Below the pieces are notes generated by a model that was not told where the DNA came from, searched no databases, and saw only the letters and a program-made list of their open reading frames with translations. Below are positions 1-12,400 of a stretch of DNA of 64,000 bases, one piece after another. Within the stretch, counting starts at the first letter, position 1, and each line of letters begins with the position of its first letter. The position numbers and the translations under genes are program-made. Origin of the DNA: Chrysaora quinquecirrha (lineage: Eukaryota; Cnidaria; Scyphozoa; Semaeostomeae; Pelagiidae); the NCBI GenBank assembly GCA_014526335.1, contig JACTAT010000001.1:3896596-3960595 (forward strand). Direction: 5' to 3'.

Positions 1-432
1 GGCCGACGATCAAAAATTGTTTGTCAAACATCTGAAATTTGCCTGTCAAGCAAAACGTTTAACCGTTTTGTTACGACACGAAACATTGCTCGTCAGACGT
101 TTTCGTTGATGCAAGCCTAAAGTGTTTTTTAAGTTTTCCAAAAACATTGCTGAGAGAATCCTGCTTGCAAAGCAATTCCAAGGCCTTGGTCAAACAATTA
201 GAGATTGTTTGTCAAACACTTGAAATTTGCTTATCAAATAGTGTTTGGACGTTTCGCCACGTCACAAAACATAGCTTGACAAACATTAATAAGCTGAATT
301 CGTTGCGAAATCGTGTAAACTTTTTTTGATTGGCGCAAGCCAAATTGTTTGAAGAGCATTGTTTGCAGTTTTTTTTAAATGTTTGACAAACAATGTTTGA
401 TCGTTTTGCCAGGGCCGTTTTCTGAGCATGTA
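1..432. repeat. Dispersed TIR-type repeat, cut by the window edge
   Basis: The stretch is built from variants of the motif TTGTTTGTCAAACA. Its right end (CAAACAATGTTTGATCGTTT and a following GCCAGGGCC) is roughly the reverse complement of its left end (GGCCGACGATCAAAAATTGT), so it looks like a terminal-inverted-repeat element. Related sequence recurs near 6726-6910, 21600-21870 and 55581-55830. The short ORFs inside it show no protein-like composition. Confidence 0.6.
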
Positions 433-498
433 GCACAACTTACAAGAGTCAACATGCCGTCTCATGTTTTGTAAATTTTTTCTTAATTATACCTGCAG

Positions 499-2826
499 CT
501 GCAAGAAAATTACAGTTCAATAAAGTATTATTTGACAGAGAAAATGATCCTGACAATATAGAAAAGATCCGAGATGGCGACCAGGCTGATGGTATTGTTC
601 TTAAATATTTTTGGAAATAATTCTATTTCTATTAAGTCCCTGGGGAGGGAGGGACTACTTAATGTTATTTTGGTACGAATATGTACCGCCAATATGGATG
701 GGTTTTTGGGCGTCTGAAATTCTCTTGATTTTAACCAAAACCCCATAACGTGATGGGAAATTGAAGAAAGCTAAAAAACTTAACTTTTTTGAGACCGAAT
801 TGCCTGTGTCCCGTCTGTGTCTACATTATAAGTGGGCGGGTCTGTGTTATCTCTGACAACTGTATTTTTTATATTTGTCCCTCACGCCAAGCTATTAATG
901 CAAGATAGTACCGTCATTTTACACCACGACTGAGTCACAGATACCCATTTATTACACCATTTACTTGTAGCTCTTTTCCTGAGGCCTTTAAGTTGTTTGG
1001 TATACAGTAAGTCATTTCTTTACTTTACATTTATTTACTGCAAAGTTCTTTGAATTTCTCATCCTATAGATTTTAATTTGGGTACTTCCATTTTAGCTTA
1101 TCCTGCGATGTATGACGTTCCGAATTCATTCAAAAGTTTATTTATGCCTGAGCCCGGTCAAGTAGCAATTCAAATGGAGCCTTTAAAAAAGCAGAATTCA
1201 CTGCCTTCAACTGGATTCCTACCATACGAAGGTCAGGGTATAAGCAATCTCTCACTCTCTTTTCCTTTTCTTTATTGAAGTTCTTTGCTGTAGACTATTG
1301 AAGTTCTTTCCTCTTTTCTATGTTGGATCTTGCGCCTTTTCCCTACCCGTATTTTAGCCCACCCGTAGATACGCCCTTTCCCTAGATGACCCACTCTTTT
1401 TTTCAATTTACACTCCGGATAATGTATTTGCAGTTCAGTGGAGGATATTCAGTGCAGTGGAGGGATATCATCAGTACGGTGGAGGGATATCCACCGTACT
1501 GATGATATCCCTCCACCGTACTGATGATATCCCTCCACTGTACTGATAATATCCCTCCACTGTACTGAATATCCTCCACTGAACTGCACATACATTACCC
1601 GGGGTTATCAGCAGAGGTGTCAATGGCGTATCCTGTTACAGTACGTCCCCGCTTTTTGACATAGTTCATGCGTTGAAGTTATGCCATAGCAAATTAAAAC
1701 CGAGCTATGAAAACGTTAGTGTCCATTTTATTCGGCATAACTGTAATATAACTGCGACGTATGAAACGAATACTGCACCACTAGTTCAGCAGCTCTGCTG
1801 CACAAAACGCGCTAGCTGCATCATTAACTGATTTAACTTCGACTTATCAATCCACAGCCGCAGCTATGGCGGAGTAAGGGCGAAGATGGATGTTCACAAC
1901 TGAATTAAATTCACTGCGGCATAACTTCGACGCATAAACTAGGCCTTATAAAAAGACTGCAGCCTAGAATATTCCGTGAAAGAAAGGGACAATCTGTTCT
2001 TCTGAAAGGCAGAGACCTTCTATGTATTGGGATCTTTCTGCAATTTGTTTTTTAACTGCTCTGGTTAAGATCATCTGATGGTCTTTGTCTGATTAGCTTT
2101 GACCTTACCCCCGGAAAATAAGGCGTGCCTACACTGAATTTCTTCTGTTCAACTCATACATCTGGTGGTACAATGTAACGGTCTGAATTTTTTTCAGGAT
2201 CGCGACGGCGCAAGCTGACCAGTGATCGAAGCGAGAGTATGGGAATGATCGCACATCCGGGAGTTGGAGTTGCATCTTACATAAACGCAATGAACAAGGA
2301 GAAATTCCGCAAAACTTCTGCGTGTTCGCTGCGTGGATCCCTGGAGAAAAATAACCATGACACGGACTTGACGTCGATTTCCGGAGATGAATGTATTGGG
2401 GTGTCCGCTGAGCCGCAAAAATCAGCAGGAAAAAAGAAATTTAGAATCCAAAAAGCGACACCTTTGAATCTGACGCCAATAATTCCGAATGTAAAAGACG
2501 AGAGAGATCCGTCTGGTGAATCTATAAAACCGGGTAGCGCGGACGAAAAGGAAGGGCCCGGTTTACAAAGAACTAAACCGAGCAGTATGAGGGTGAGAAG
2601 CACATCAAAAACGAAACTTCTGGAAGAAGGAATGAGTAGTCCTGAGGATTACCATGCAATAAATAATGATACGAATAATGCAGAGAGCACAAAGCAACGC
2701 AAAAGGAGGTTTTCAATTAAAAAATCAGAATCTGATTCGAAATTGATTTTGCGAGATGTTGATGGGAGCAGTGATAGTTTATCGAATGTTGTTGGGAAAC
2801 TGAAAGATGAAGAAGTCTTTTTGTGA
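499..2826 (+). CDS. Last three coding exons of an unrecognised gene (5' part outside the window)
   Basis: Three exons join in phase: 499-591, 1070-1237 (an alternative donor at 1231 is also in phase) and 2198-2826, ending at TGA 2824-2826. Phases agree at both junctions (phase 1) and all splice sites are GT/AG. The tail reads through FNKVLFDREN, MYDVPNSFKSLF and MGMIAHPGVGVASYINAM, then becomes polar, Ser/Lys-rich and probably disordered, with a basic KQRKRRFSIKKSE patch resembling a basophilic-kinase site, and ends DEEVFL. There is no membrane segment or known domain in this part, so it looks like a cytoplasmic or nuclear regulatory tail. I do not recognise the family. The ATG at 2239 is internal, not a start. 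The exon structure is well supported and the function is unknown. Confidence 0.72.
1425..1599. repeat. Foldback / long palindrome made of about 23-bp units
   Basis: Lies in the intron between the second and third exons of the left-edge gene. Units of the type GATATCCCTCCACYGTACT repeat on the right arm and appear inverted on the left arm, with the centre near 1485 (GGATATCC). The outer ends (GCAGTTCAGTGGAGGATATT and its complement) also pair. The transcript could form a long hairpin. Confidence 0.8.
1659..1948. mobile_element. Small non-autonomous TIR element (MITE)
   Basis: The left end (TTCATGCGTTGAAGTTATGC, about 1664-1684) is repeated inverted at the right end (GCATAACTTCGACGCATAAA, about 1919-1938). 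The interior contains further copies of the CATAACTxCGACGCAT motif and no ORF. It sits in the same intron as the foldback. Confidence 0.6.
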
Positions 2827-3004
2827 AATTGGAATATCTTTGCTGTGAAGTTAAAAGTAGAGCACAATGGAAATGAGCAGATTCGAAATAAACCGCTAAA
2901 TGACTTACTGTATTTCATTCAACCCATCTTATGAAAGCTCACACTAGTTCTCATTTAAGATCACGCATTCAAATCATGGCGTCAAAAGTTTGTGAAAATT
3001 GATA

Positions 3005-3351
3005 CACGTTTATTTTATAAGACCACTGAAATTGAAGAAAGCCATGCAGTGTTCTTAGTTTTTCCGCTTTGAAGGCTCAAAATGTTCTTAACATGTTCTT
3101 AATTTTCTTGCTTTTTAAAAAGCTGTTGTTCTTCAAATTAAGTGACGATTGCTACGAAAAGGGACGTACATGTAAAAATGTCACATAATCACAATTATTG
3201 ATAGTTTACCTGTTTTCTAGAGAGGAGAACAAGACAGCGCCAATAAAATTCTATTTTTCTAGCTTCACAAAGCCTTGTTATGTTCTTAGCATATTCTCAT
3301 CCTCTGAAGCCTTATGTTCTTATATACTTTGTTCTTATAAAAAAAAACGTG
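3005..3351. mobile_element. TA-flanked MITE, CAC-type TIR (347 bp)
   Basis: Begins CACGTTTATTTTATAAGA and ends TCTTATAAAAAAAAACGTG, an imperfect inverted repeat, with TA on both outer sides (3003-3004 and 3352-3353). The interior repeats ATGTTCTTA-like words and has no ORF. TA target duplications are typical of Tc1/mariner-type transposition. Similar elements are at 11321, 17754, 45934 and 48647. Confidence 0.75.
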
Positions 3352-3359
3352 TAGACGGA

Positions 3360-4340
3360 AACTTTTCATGAAGGTCAGGTTTATGTCAACTGCTGATCAT
3401 CGATTTTTTGGAACTAATCTTTCACAACTGACTGGTCGAAATGAGTGCTTTTCCTATGTTACAGCAACAATTTGGCGCATAGTTCCAGAAAGTTTATCAT
3501 TTTCTACTTCTGTGATTAGAAGCCAAATGATTCCTGTAAGTTACAGGCGAGCTGAGCGCCCCTACGACCCAGGTCAACTAAAGCCTATAAGCTCTGGCTT
3601 TCTGTTGATATGTGGACAAGCAGTTACAACTAGTCAGCGTTAGTTTTATCGTGTCAATTGATAAGCCTGGCTTAACGGTATCCGTTCACCCTTTCCCGTT
3701 TACACTGTGCAGACAAAATCCATCTTTGGGATCGAGAATGCAATCCTGAAATTATCCTTCAGTTAGAATTCAGTTTCTGGCAGTTTATTCAAGAACTTGC
3801 TTTGAAATTGGCAAAGTTTAGTCTTTAAACCTACAAGCTCACGTGCCTTCGTAACTGTAACTCTTTCCCCTTGGGACCTTCCCATGATGGCTTTCGAGTT
3901 TTGCTCGACCGCGTGGCAAATCTTTATCTTGAACATTTTGGTCGCGTTTATACAGCTTTAATACTTCAAGAAATTTGTTTTGTCAGTTAGTTAATCGCGA
4001 GAGTTTTCTTACTAAATATTCTTGGTGTATACAGAACGAGAAATGGATAACAAATAGAGACGTAAGATTTTCTAGTTCAAATTTTTATTGCGTAGTAAAT
4101 TTTTATGGCGTTTTATTCGCCGAGAGGTTTTCACACAGACTAACTTGAGCGATTTCTAATTTTGTGGATTTTTTTGTAATACCGTGACTATGCACAAAAA
4201 TTCGTCAGTAAGTCATAGTATTAATTTTTTTAGTTTTTTTTCAATTGGGGTGAATTGGGAACGATATCGGAAGATTTAGATATTCTTGTGCTTCAGTTTG
4301 TGTTGAGTTCGCCCTCACTTGCACGTAAGGTCCTTTTGCT
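3360..4340. other. Intergenic, no gene seen
   Basis: Contains only short ORFs, such as one of 91 codons at 3368-3643 with no recognisable motif or partner exon. No repeat structure stood out on reading. Confidence 0.4.
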
Positions 4341-4344
4341 TAAA

Positions 4345-4611
4345 GGCCTGGCTAAACTAAGTGAAATGTCGCACGCGACATTGTCGGTCGTGACAAGTCC
4401 CCTCGATGTCTCCCAGTTTAGCCACCTCGCAAACTTTCAAGCCCGCGAAAAAAATTGTAACGCGAGACACGCAAATAATTCTGGAAGACAACAGAAGCAT
4501 TTCTTGTCTCCGCGACTTGGGGACATGTGGCTAGATTGTCACTAGCAAGTTTAGCGGGGAGACACGACAAATACTATGTCGCGTACGACATGTCTCCTAG
4601 TTTAGCTACAC
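4345..4611. mobile_element. MITE with TGGCTAAACTA-type TIR, older copy
   Basis: The left end CTGGCTAAACTAAGTG is inverted at the right end (CTCCTAGTTTAGCTACA). The interior shares CGATGTCTC, GCGCAAAT-like and TCTCCGCGACTTGGGGACAT words with the better-preserved copy at 53400-53667. No coding capacity. Confidence 0.7.
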
Positions 4612-4979
4612 CTTATGTCTGCGCTTGTGAGAGCCAAGCCTTATCCATATGGCAGTTCTAGGTAACTTTTAATTCAACCATAGACAAGGCAAGGGCAGTA
4701 ACTGCTCGGTATATTTTCTCAGGGGTACCCCCACCCTCTAGATGTTGAATTATTGTGTTTAAGTTAAATTATGCAATGTAGTTAACCATTTTAGAATAAA
4801 ATTAATATAAATTACGCTTGCATGTTTTATATTGGCAGAATTTTTGTGAAAGATTAAGTTAAGAAACGAGATGAAATATAATTGAACATTATAGAAATTA
4901 TATTCATTTGCTGTCTGAAATGCTCTGATACTTCGTGTCTTGCTAAAAGCATCATCTTGGAAAGCTTGAACTTTCACTT

Positions 4980-5061
4980 CGAATCGATGAGAAGTGCGTT
5001 CATGAAACAACATATGGCGTACCACAGGGATCACTCCTAGGACCTAGACTTTTTAACACAA
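4980..5061 (+). pseudogene. Reverse-transcriptase relic of a non-LTR retrotransposon
   Basis: The + strand reads TYGVPQGSLLGPRLFNT, which is the conserved RT motif of non-LTR retrotransposons (xGVPQGSxLGPxLF). It is open only for a few tens of codons. I could not follow the YxDD box or an endonuclease nearby, so this is a short degenerate fragment. The clade cannot be decided. Confidence 0.75.
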
Positions 5062-5700
5062 TAATCATTATCTTAAGCATATGTTCACCTAACAATCGCG
5101 AGAATTCTTAATTTCAATCCTTCATCTTAAAAAGAGGTCAAACCAAAAGAAAAATAAGACTTATAGAATTTATAATATATGTTCCACAAACAGATAAAAT
5201 TATGTTCTTTATAGATAAAATGTCGTTTTGTTTGTTATATATAATATATTGTTATAAGTTATGAATGAATAGATGTATTTCTCACTTAATATACATAATA
5301 TATTAATATCTCTTAGCTATAACAAAAACAATAATAATAATAAACATAATAATATCTATGGCTCTCTCGTATTATCATTTTATCAAATCAAATATACAAA
5401 TATGAACATAAGGTTAATTTAAACATTTTAATCAGAGTTAATCGTATATTAATAATAATAAGTGTCTTAAGGAGAAAAATATCTATCAACTCGTCAGGTA
5501 AAAAGAAGTTTCTTTTCGACTTCAAAAGGTAGGGAAGTTACTCATGCCTTTTCGTTTATCTGAGTGCCGACAGTGGTCTTCTTGGGGACAAATTTCCAGT
5601 GCTTCCACCATGTTTTGATCTGAAGGATGCGTTGATGCTGCTAAGGTCTGATAAAAAGGAAAGAACAATCATTGTTTGTTTTGAAGAGTTTATTCAAACT
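5062..5700. other. Very AT-rich intergenic stretch
   Basis: Mostly A/T with TATATAATATA-like runs and no exon, ORF or structured repeat that I can support. It could contain the remainder of the decayed retrotransposon at 4980 or the 3' end of the KIF25 gene, whose last exon was not located. Confidence 0.35.
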
Positions 5701-5710
5701 AATTTTGATC

Positions 5711-5711
5711 T

Positions 5712-5742
<31 letters not shown>

Positions 5743-6190
5743 AATGATGATAATGATTGTGACAATGAACATGATGATTATGATGATGATGATGATGATG
5801 ATGATGATAATGATGATGATGATGATCATACTCATGATGATGAAGTAAGGGATGATGATAATGACGACGAAATTAGTCATGATGGTTGTAAGGATGATAA
5901 TTAAATTATGATGACGATGATGACAATGATGTTTATGGTGATAAAACATGAAAAGAGCAATGACTACAGGAATTTATGTCAACGAGGATGCTTATACTGA
6001 TGATGATGAAGATGGTGGTGATGATGATGCGATGATGATGATGATGATGTAGATGTTGATAATGATGATGGTGGTGATGATGATGCTGGTGATGATGATG
6101 ATGATGATGCTGATGGTGATGATGATGCTGATGGTGATGCTGATGATGATGATCATGATTATGGTGATGATGATGACGATGATAACATGT
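5711..6190. repeat. (GAT)n trinucleotide microsatellite
   Basis: About 480 bp of GAT repeats, interrupted by GGT, GCT, AAT and CAT variants. It produces long Asp-rich, Ile-rich and His-rich ORFs in different frames that are artefacts of the repeat. It lies just 3' of the last KIF25 exon found. Confidence 0.95.
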
Positions 6191-6324
6191 GAATAACGAC
6201 AATGACTACAGTAATGGTGAATTCATAAAGATGATGATGTCCATAAGTATATTTATATCGATAATGATGTTTATTATTATTATCACTATCATCATGAATA
6301 TCATTACAACAAAGAAACCCTTAC

Positions 6325-6486
6325 CTGATGGTCCAAGAGGTGCTGGACCAGTGGGGCGTCTCTTTTTCGCCTGCCCACGTGCTACTTGACGTGCTCTAGA
6401 TCCAAAACCAAGACACTGAGTTGTTTCAGTAAGATATTTCTTCACAGGTGAAACACACAACATTACGAGTAGTTTGGCATCACCAC
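6325..6486 (-). CDS. KIF25: KIF25 C-terminal motor exon (single copy)
   Basis: A 162-nt exon with acceptor TTATAG and donor GTAAGG. It encodes [20 protein letters not shown] followed by a [10 protein letters not shown] stretch (the end of the motor core) and a basic [15 protein letters not shown] tail. It lies left of the duplication, so both block copies compete for its acceptor. One base remains at the 3' end, so coding continues in an exon I could not find in the (GAT)n/AT-rich region at lower coordinates. Confidence 0.85.
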
Positions 6487-9400
6487 CTATAACAAATATT
6501 GCTTTATATTAGCTTCAGCTATAATCCACGGGGGGGTTACTCCTGAATGTAGGCTTACAGTTTTTCTTCATAATTCTCTACTGGGTCTAATTCACGCCCA
6601 AAAATATTTTGAAAGTTGGTATAGAACCACACTTTCTTAATATTTGGCTCAGAAATGAATACTAAAATCATAAAAACTGGGAAACTTAATGTGGGAAACA
6701 ATACATAAAAAGGCGGGCTGGTTTGTAAAAACTCAGGGCGTGTCCTTGTATATTTTAGGGTCGTTAACATGTTAAAATACTTTCAAAAAATTTCATGTTT
6801 CTCGTAAGTAAAAATTATGTTTGATGTTTTGTGACGTGATGAAGCACTGTTTGAGAAAAAAATTTAAGATTTTTGACACAACAGTGTTAGATCGTTTCGC
6901 CAGGGCTTCCATCAACCATCAGGTAGGAGGGACAATTTTCTCCTTGGAATTTACTCCGTACATACTTTGCTGGAATTTCAATTATTTTGATAGAAATCCA
7001 TTTGAAATCCTTTTGTTTCAAAGGGAGGGAATCTCGCACCCCTTTTCAAGAAATTAATTGCCCCTCGATTAGGTACTATACCGGTGATTCATTTACATCT
7101 ACATATTAATCAGTAATACCAAGAATAGTAGGCACCACACTGATAGAGACCAACCCATCACCTATGCACATCAGTCACATGTCCTAGAAGTGGTGGAATG
7201 ATGGAACTCTATGAGACTTGGTAATTGTGTGTGGGTGTGAAAGTTAGTCTAGAAAATTGCAACTGTGAAACGTATTAACTTATTGTTTGACCTCCTTACC
7301 AATGGTGTCTTGCAACATGTGAGTCAGCTTTGTATTTCGGTATGGAATATGAGATCGATGTTCTGCCAGAGCTTGTAAAACATCAGCTAGTGCACTCAAA
7401 CTGAAAAAACGAAAACAAAATTAAAACATACCGTTATCTACAAAAGGTAGGATGCTTGGAGGGGCAAGTGCATAAAGACATGTTACCTTTTGTTAATCTC
7501 AGATGATTCACGAAGTCCAGCACCAGTCACCCCAGTCATACCTTAGAGTAAACAAACGTGAAAAGGGTAAGATAAGTCATAATTGTAAACATGCAGTACA
7601 TTCAAAACAGAAGGCTACTGTACCTACCAACACATTCACTGCCAGCCAAATCAACCAACTGTAATTTCGTCTTCACTGTCAAACTTGTTGCAGCCGACCG
7701 GGTACTTTGGTCACTTGATGACGTACTTGATTGTGGAGACGGGGATCTGGAACGGCTGCCAGTTGAGGACAATGGCGCACGAGATTGACGAGTGGCTGAA
7801 CTTGGGGCTGGAGACCTGTGTAAAGTAAACAAGCATGAAAATTAGAAGCATTATGTTAAAAAATCAAATGCTACGAAGACAGAAAAACTTTCATTTTAAG
7901 GGTCCGCTAGAAATCAGTTAAACCGTCCAATACATCATTTCGATAAACGGCTGCAAATTTGTACAAAATGCAAACACTGCTTGACAAGAAATTGCCCAAA
8001 AAAACACCCTGCAAAATGCTTGCAAATCAATGTAGTACCCTAGATAACAATAAAAAAATGACACGAAATTAAACCTACTTCGATCGTTTCCTTGGAACGA
8101 CCCCTTCCACCGAAAGCTGAGGCAACAGACGTCTGCTCTGCGTAGGCGTAGCGGGAGGAGATGGAGGAGGACCGAGTGAATCAGGTGACGTGACACGTGT
8201 ATTCGAGGCTTGTGTGACGTGATAGAGGTTTAGCTGAACAATAAGATGAGATCTGCTGGAGTGCGCATGAACTTTTGTAGCATCTTCGTGCCTTCGTCGT
8301 AAACCATAATGAACGAAAGTCATCACTTCTTGAACTGAAGATACCGGCCTAAAATTTAATACATTTAGATGAACTGGATATTTTCTACACAATTTTTTGC
8401 AAATATAGCAGAAGCAACAAAGCCAAACGGGAGGAGACTCTTGGGCTGTATCACTCGGAGAGTCAGTCGGCGATTTCATTGAGCTTTCTAGCCCAGTGGA
8501 GACGTCGTTGACTCTCTGAACTGCAGTCCAGGTTCGAATCCCATCTATTGTGGTGTGCCACTTGTGGAAAAATCAATCCTAATGTATGCCATTCCCGACA
8601 AATTTAGATATTTTCTAGGTATAGCTGCAAGCCCCAAAAGCCCTGGGAAAACGACAAAAGGAATTGTCTTGAGTCCTTACCAGGCGAGTTAATGTTGTTT
8701 GGAAGGCCTTAGACAGACGATCTACTCATTGGTCAATAATTTACTAATTTCATTTCAAGGGAACTATAAAACTTACTTTGTGACCAAAGAAGGAATTTCT
8801 TGAGACCCATCTACAGCCATAAAAACATTATGGTTTATATCTCTCTACAAGAATAACAATATTCATATTCTTTGATGTTTCAAGGGAAGAGGTAGTGAAA
8901 AGTGTAGAGTTTGACGGAAGGACAGGCTTAAAGGAGCTCAGACACATCTTGCGGATTGGAAATCGGTAAGAGCTTTAAAGTTGCGTATAATATTAATTTC
9001 AAAGCAAAACGGATATCTGGGCTACATGTAAGCTCTCTATTTTCAACTCTATACAGTACAATAAATACAGCATTGCACTTTCATTCAAATGGAGACGCAG
9101 TAAGCCAGGCTTTATGTCGACCTAACATACGATAGACCTTATGCTAACTAGTTATGGCTGCTTACTTGTGCGCCGACATATCATCAAGTAGTCAGAATTT
9201 ATATAGGAGAGGATACAGTTGATCGCAGTCGCAAGAGCGCTCAGGCTGAATGCGACTGACGGAAATCAGTTGGCAAACAATCGCAAAAGTAGATCATGCC
9301 CACCTTTCTATGTGCCAACTTGTTGCCGTCACAGTTGCTAGAGCGCCAGAAGGCACAAGGTCAGTTGCGATGCGATAAATTAGTTCAAAAACATTGCGAT

Positions 9401-12400
9401 TAGCAGTCGGCAACTACTTCTGACTGTGCAAAATGTCGACATATGCTGACGAATACACAAGGAAAATGCTTTTAAATGCAGCATGAAATGAACATATGCC
9501 TTTGAATGAATTACGAAATTAATATTATGAAGAATTAATAAGAAATGAACATGCTGATGAATGCAGTATAAAATGAACATGCTGACGAATGCATCGAGAA
9601 ATCAACATGCTGACGAACGCAACACAAAAGTTTGACAGACATACAGTCAAATTAAAATGCTGACGAATGCGCGGTATGAAATGAAAGACTGGTTGGAAAG
9701 AGCACACATGTTTTGGGTAAGGCGTGGCGGAGGAGAAAAGCAAGCAAGAACTGTTGCTAGAACTTCATACCTTGTCAGGAGGGGCAAGTAGATCTTTAAT
9801 ATATCCAAGATAAATCTCGCAAACTGAAATTTCTATAGACCAAGACTCATTTGCATTCTCCGCTCCTTGATTAGTCTGGAAGAAAAACTCAAACGTCCGA
9901 TTACTTGTTCACCCTTTTCCAACACCCCAACTTTCCTTCAACTACTAACAGATAATTTGATAAGGCCCTGGCCTAAATATCTACTAACCTGAATATTTCT
10001 CTAGCAGAACGGGGTATCACCCCTTCATCGGCCCCAAGTTGATAGCTGTCTAAGTCAGATTCTGCGGAATGGCTACTGAGCATCGTGTGCGTCTTGCCGC
10101 TGCCTGTCTGACCGTAGGCCATGATGCAGACATTATATCTGTTGAAAAATAAAAAAAAATCACAAGTTAAATTTTTAGGAATAAATGCAAAGAACGTTGC
10201 TCTGTTCAACGATGTACACAGCTATGAACTGCTAAGGAGTAATTATTAAAATCTTCAACGTATGTCAAAGCTAAGCAGTAATAGACTGACAAGGTAGAGC
10301 GAAATGAACGAAACTTCGTGCCTCGTGCAATCTGATTGGATGTCAGATCGAGGCTATATAGATCAGATTGAGGTTCTACTTTCTCCGTTAAACCACATTA
10401 ACGCCGTGCTTAAATGCTGCGATTAACGTAGTGTAGCTCGCTCACTTAAAAACTAAGAGTAAGAGTTCGTAGACGAATTGAAGAGAGACACAAATATTTA
10501 TTATGTTTTGGCATACATCGTTATCATCTAACGATCAACCAATCTCAACATGGCAAAGAACCAGAGCTAATGGGAGCGGGCTGGGGACTATATGCCTTCA
10601 ATTTTAAACTTCATGAAACTTCAATAATAGATCTATGGTTCTTGAAACAAAGGATCTATTGTTCGAGATTTTATTTCATTGTTTCTTGAATGAAATTTCT
10701 CCATCTTCATGCCTCTCTCTCCTTCTATTGCTAACGTGACTTGACAGGAAAAGACTGCATTTTGCTGGCCTAATCTAGAACTTGAGTTTTCATTTACCAG
10801 TCGAGGCATACAGTACATCACTTCAGCTAATTCGGTAACGAACTCCAACACTGAATTAATTAATAAATCATTAAAATATCAATGCACAATATATAAAAAC
10901 AATTATAGTTTATAAATAAGCATAAGTAAGGCTTCTCCTCCCCTAAGAGCATCTCAAGCAAATAGCAAAAATAAAAACGCAGGGGTTACATGCCCTTGAA
11001 TCAATTTGGTTTCGCAATGAAAACTTTCGTTATACGAACTACCTGTAGCATGCTTGTTGTATTATTTCGTATTTGGATCACCTGCGGCGAGCCAAGGTCA
11101 GATGCCAATTTAGAGCAATTGACACAAGACAAAAACGACTTTTGGTTATCCGTATTGTCACAGCATAAGCGTCGGATCTAACTTACAAACTTTTATTACA
11201 TAGCGTGGGAAACTAGAAGCTACTTGAATAATCTTAAGTCAAAATGGCGGGTTCACTGGCTCCCAAGAGTTTCGCTTTTTATAGACAACAAGCTAGCTTG
11301 GCTTTCAACTGGGTAAAATACACGCATTTTTTTTTATAAGGAAGTGCTTTATAAAGAAGGTAGTACTCGGGCTGGCAAAAACTTAAGGAATTTCTAGTAC
11401 TGGATCGGAGACTACTAAGGAATCTGACTTTTTCTTTAACTTAGCATTTCTTTTAAAAAAATGAAGATTTGAATTAACAGAGCAAGCAATACTTATCGCC
11501 AATGGTTTTCAATCAGTATTCATTTCTACTCGTCTTCTGAAACCTTTATGACCTATATTTCCTTGACCATTGGTTGTTTTAAGAATCACAAAGTAAGAAG
11601 TTAAGGAATTGCTAAGGAATATTGAGTACTCAATTTTCACCATCAGTTAAGGAATTTTCAGTACTGACCCTGAGCCGAACTTCCTTATGAAAATAATGCG
11701 TGTAACGTCCATTGAAATAAGGGATGTTATTTCGTTAGGTTTCATTCTCTAGGTGACTCTGGCCGACTCTAGCTCCGGAATCCGTTCCGCTTCAAGGCTT
11801 TAGTCAGCTCAGCTGTCCATCCTTCTAAGATCGTTTAATTCTAAAGTCGTATTCGTTCTTAAATACAAGTCCAGAGCGCAAGCTGCAGGTCCAGACCAAC
11901 TGTACAGCTAACAAAACCCTTGGCCTGTCTCAACGACTAAAAAGTTGCTTGTCGTGCTTGCAAAGAGCTTAGCTCCAAGGTGAATAAACATTGATATCAA
12001 ACTGCCTTATTCAACACAGTTTGGATAAATAAAAAAGGAGATATTAAGTAAGGCTCATAAAGAAAAAAAGTTTGTTGAAAAAGGTTTAATTTAATTACAG
12101 AGACACATCTAAAAAAAGTGGCTAAAAGTCTCAGTTCTTACAATGGAAGAACTTCTTTATTATCTTTCTAACGGGTGGGTAACCAAATGAATAAATGAGG
12201 GGGTCGACAAGAAAATTAAACCTTATAAACACCCTAAGAATGTCCCTTTCCAGTTCATTAAGATTAAGAGCAAACGTGATTATTATACAAGGCACAGTGA
12301 CTATAAATAGAAAAGTTAGTGATATAAGTAACGCCATGGTAAGGAGTTTCTTGCCACGACGATCCATTTTAACAGGCCTTACATAAATGTTACTCCTTTT

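Larger units (their letters stand above)
7300..10138 (-). pseudogene. KIF25: KIF25 motor exon block, copy 1 (one exon frameshifted)
   Basis: Same seven exons as copy 2: 10138-9989, 9875-9771, 8844-8777, 8348-8079, 7815-7628, 7541-7487 and 7400-7300. The second exon is 105 nt instead of 106, because a CCC run in copy 2 (around 16290) is CC here (around 9860 on the + strand), which shifts the frame after LIKER. The other six exons look open. If genuine, this copy cannot encode a whole motor. The missing base is in a homopolymer, so a consensus error is possible. Confidence 0.8.

Noticed and set aside
3368..3643. 91-codon ORF
   Set aside because: No recognisable motif, no splice partners and no composition bias; consistent with chance.
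5599..5904. Asp-rich 101-codon ORF
   Set aside because: It is almost entirely the (GAT)n array; all frames of both strands are open for the same reason.
8880..8983. Plus-strand exon-like stretch in the KIF25 intron reading [20 protein letters not shown] with a GTAAGA donor
   Set aside because: No partner exon on the + strand and no family recognised; duplicated unchanged only because it lies in the 6.4-kb unit. Chance open frame is more likely.
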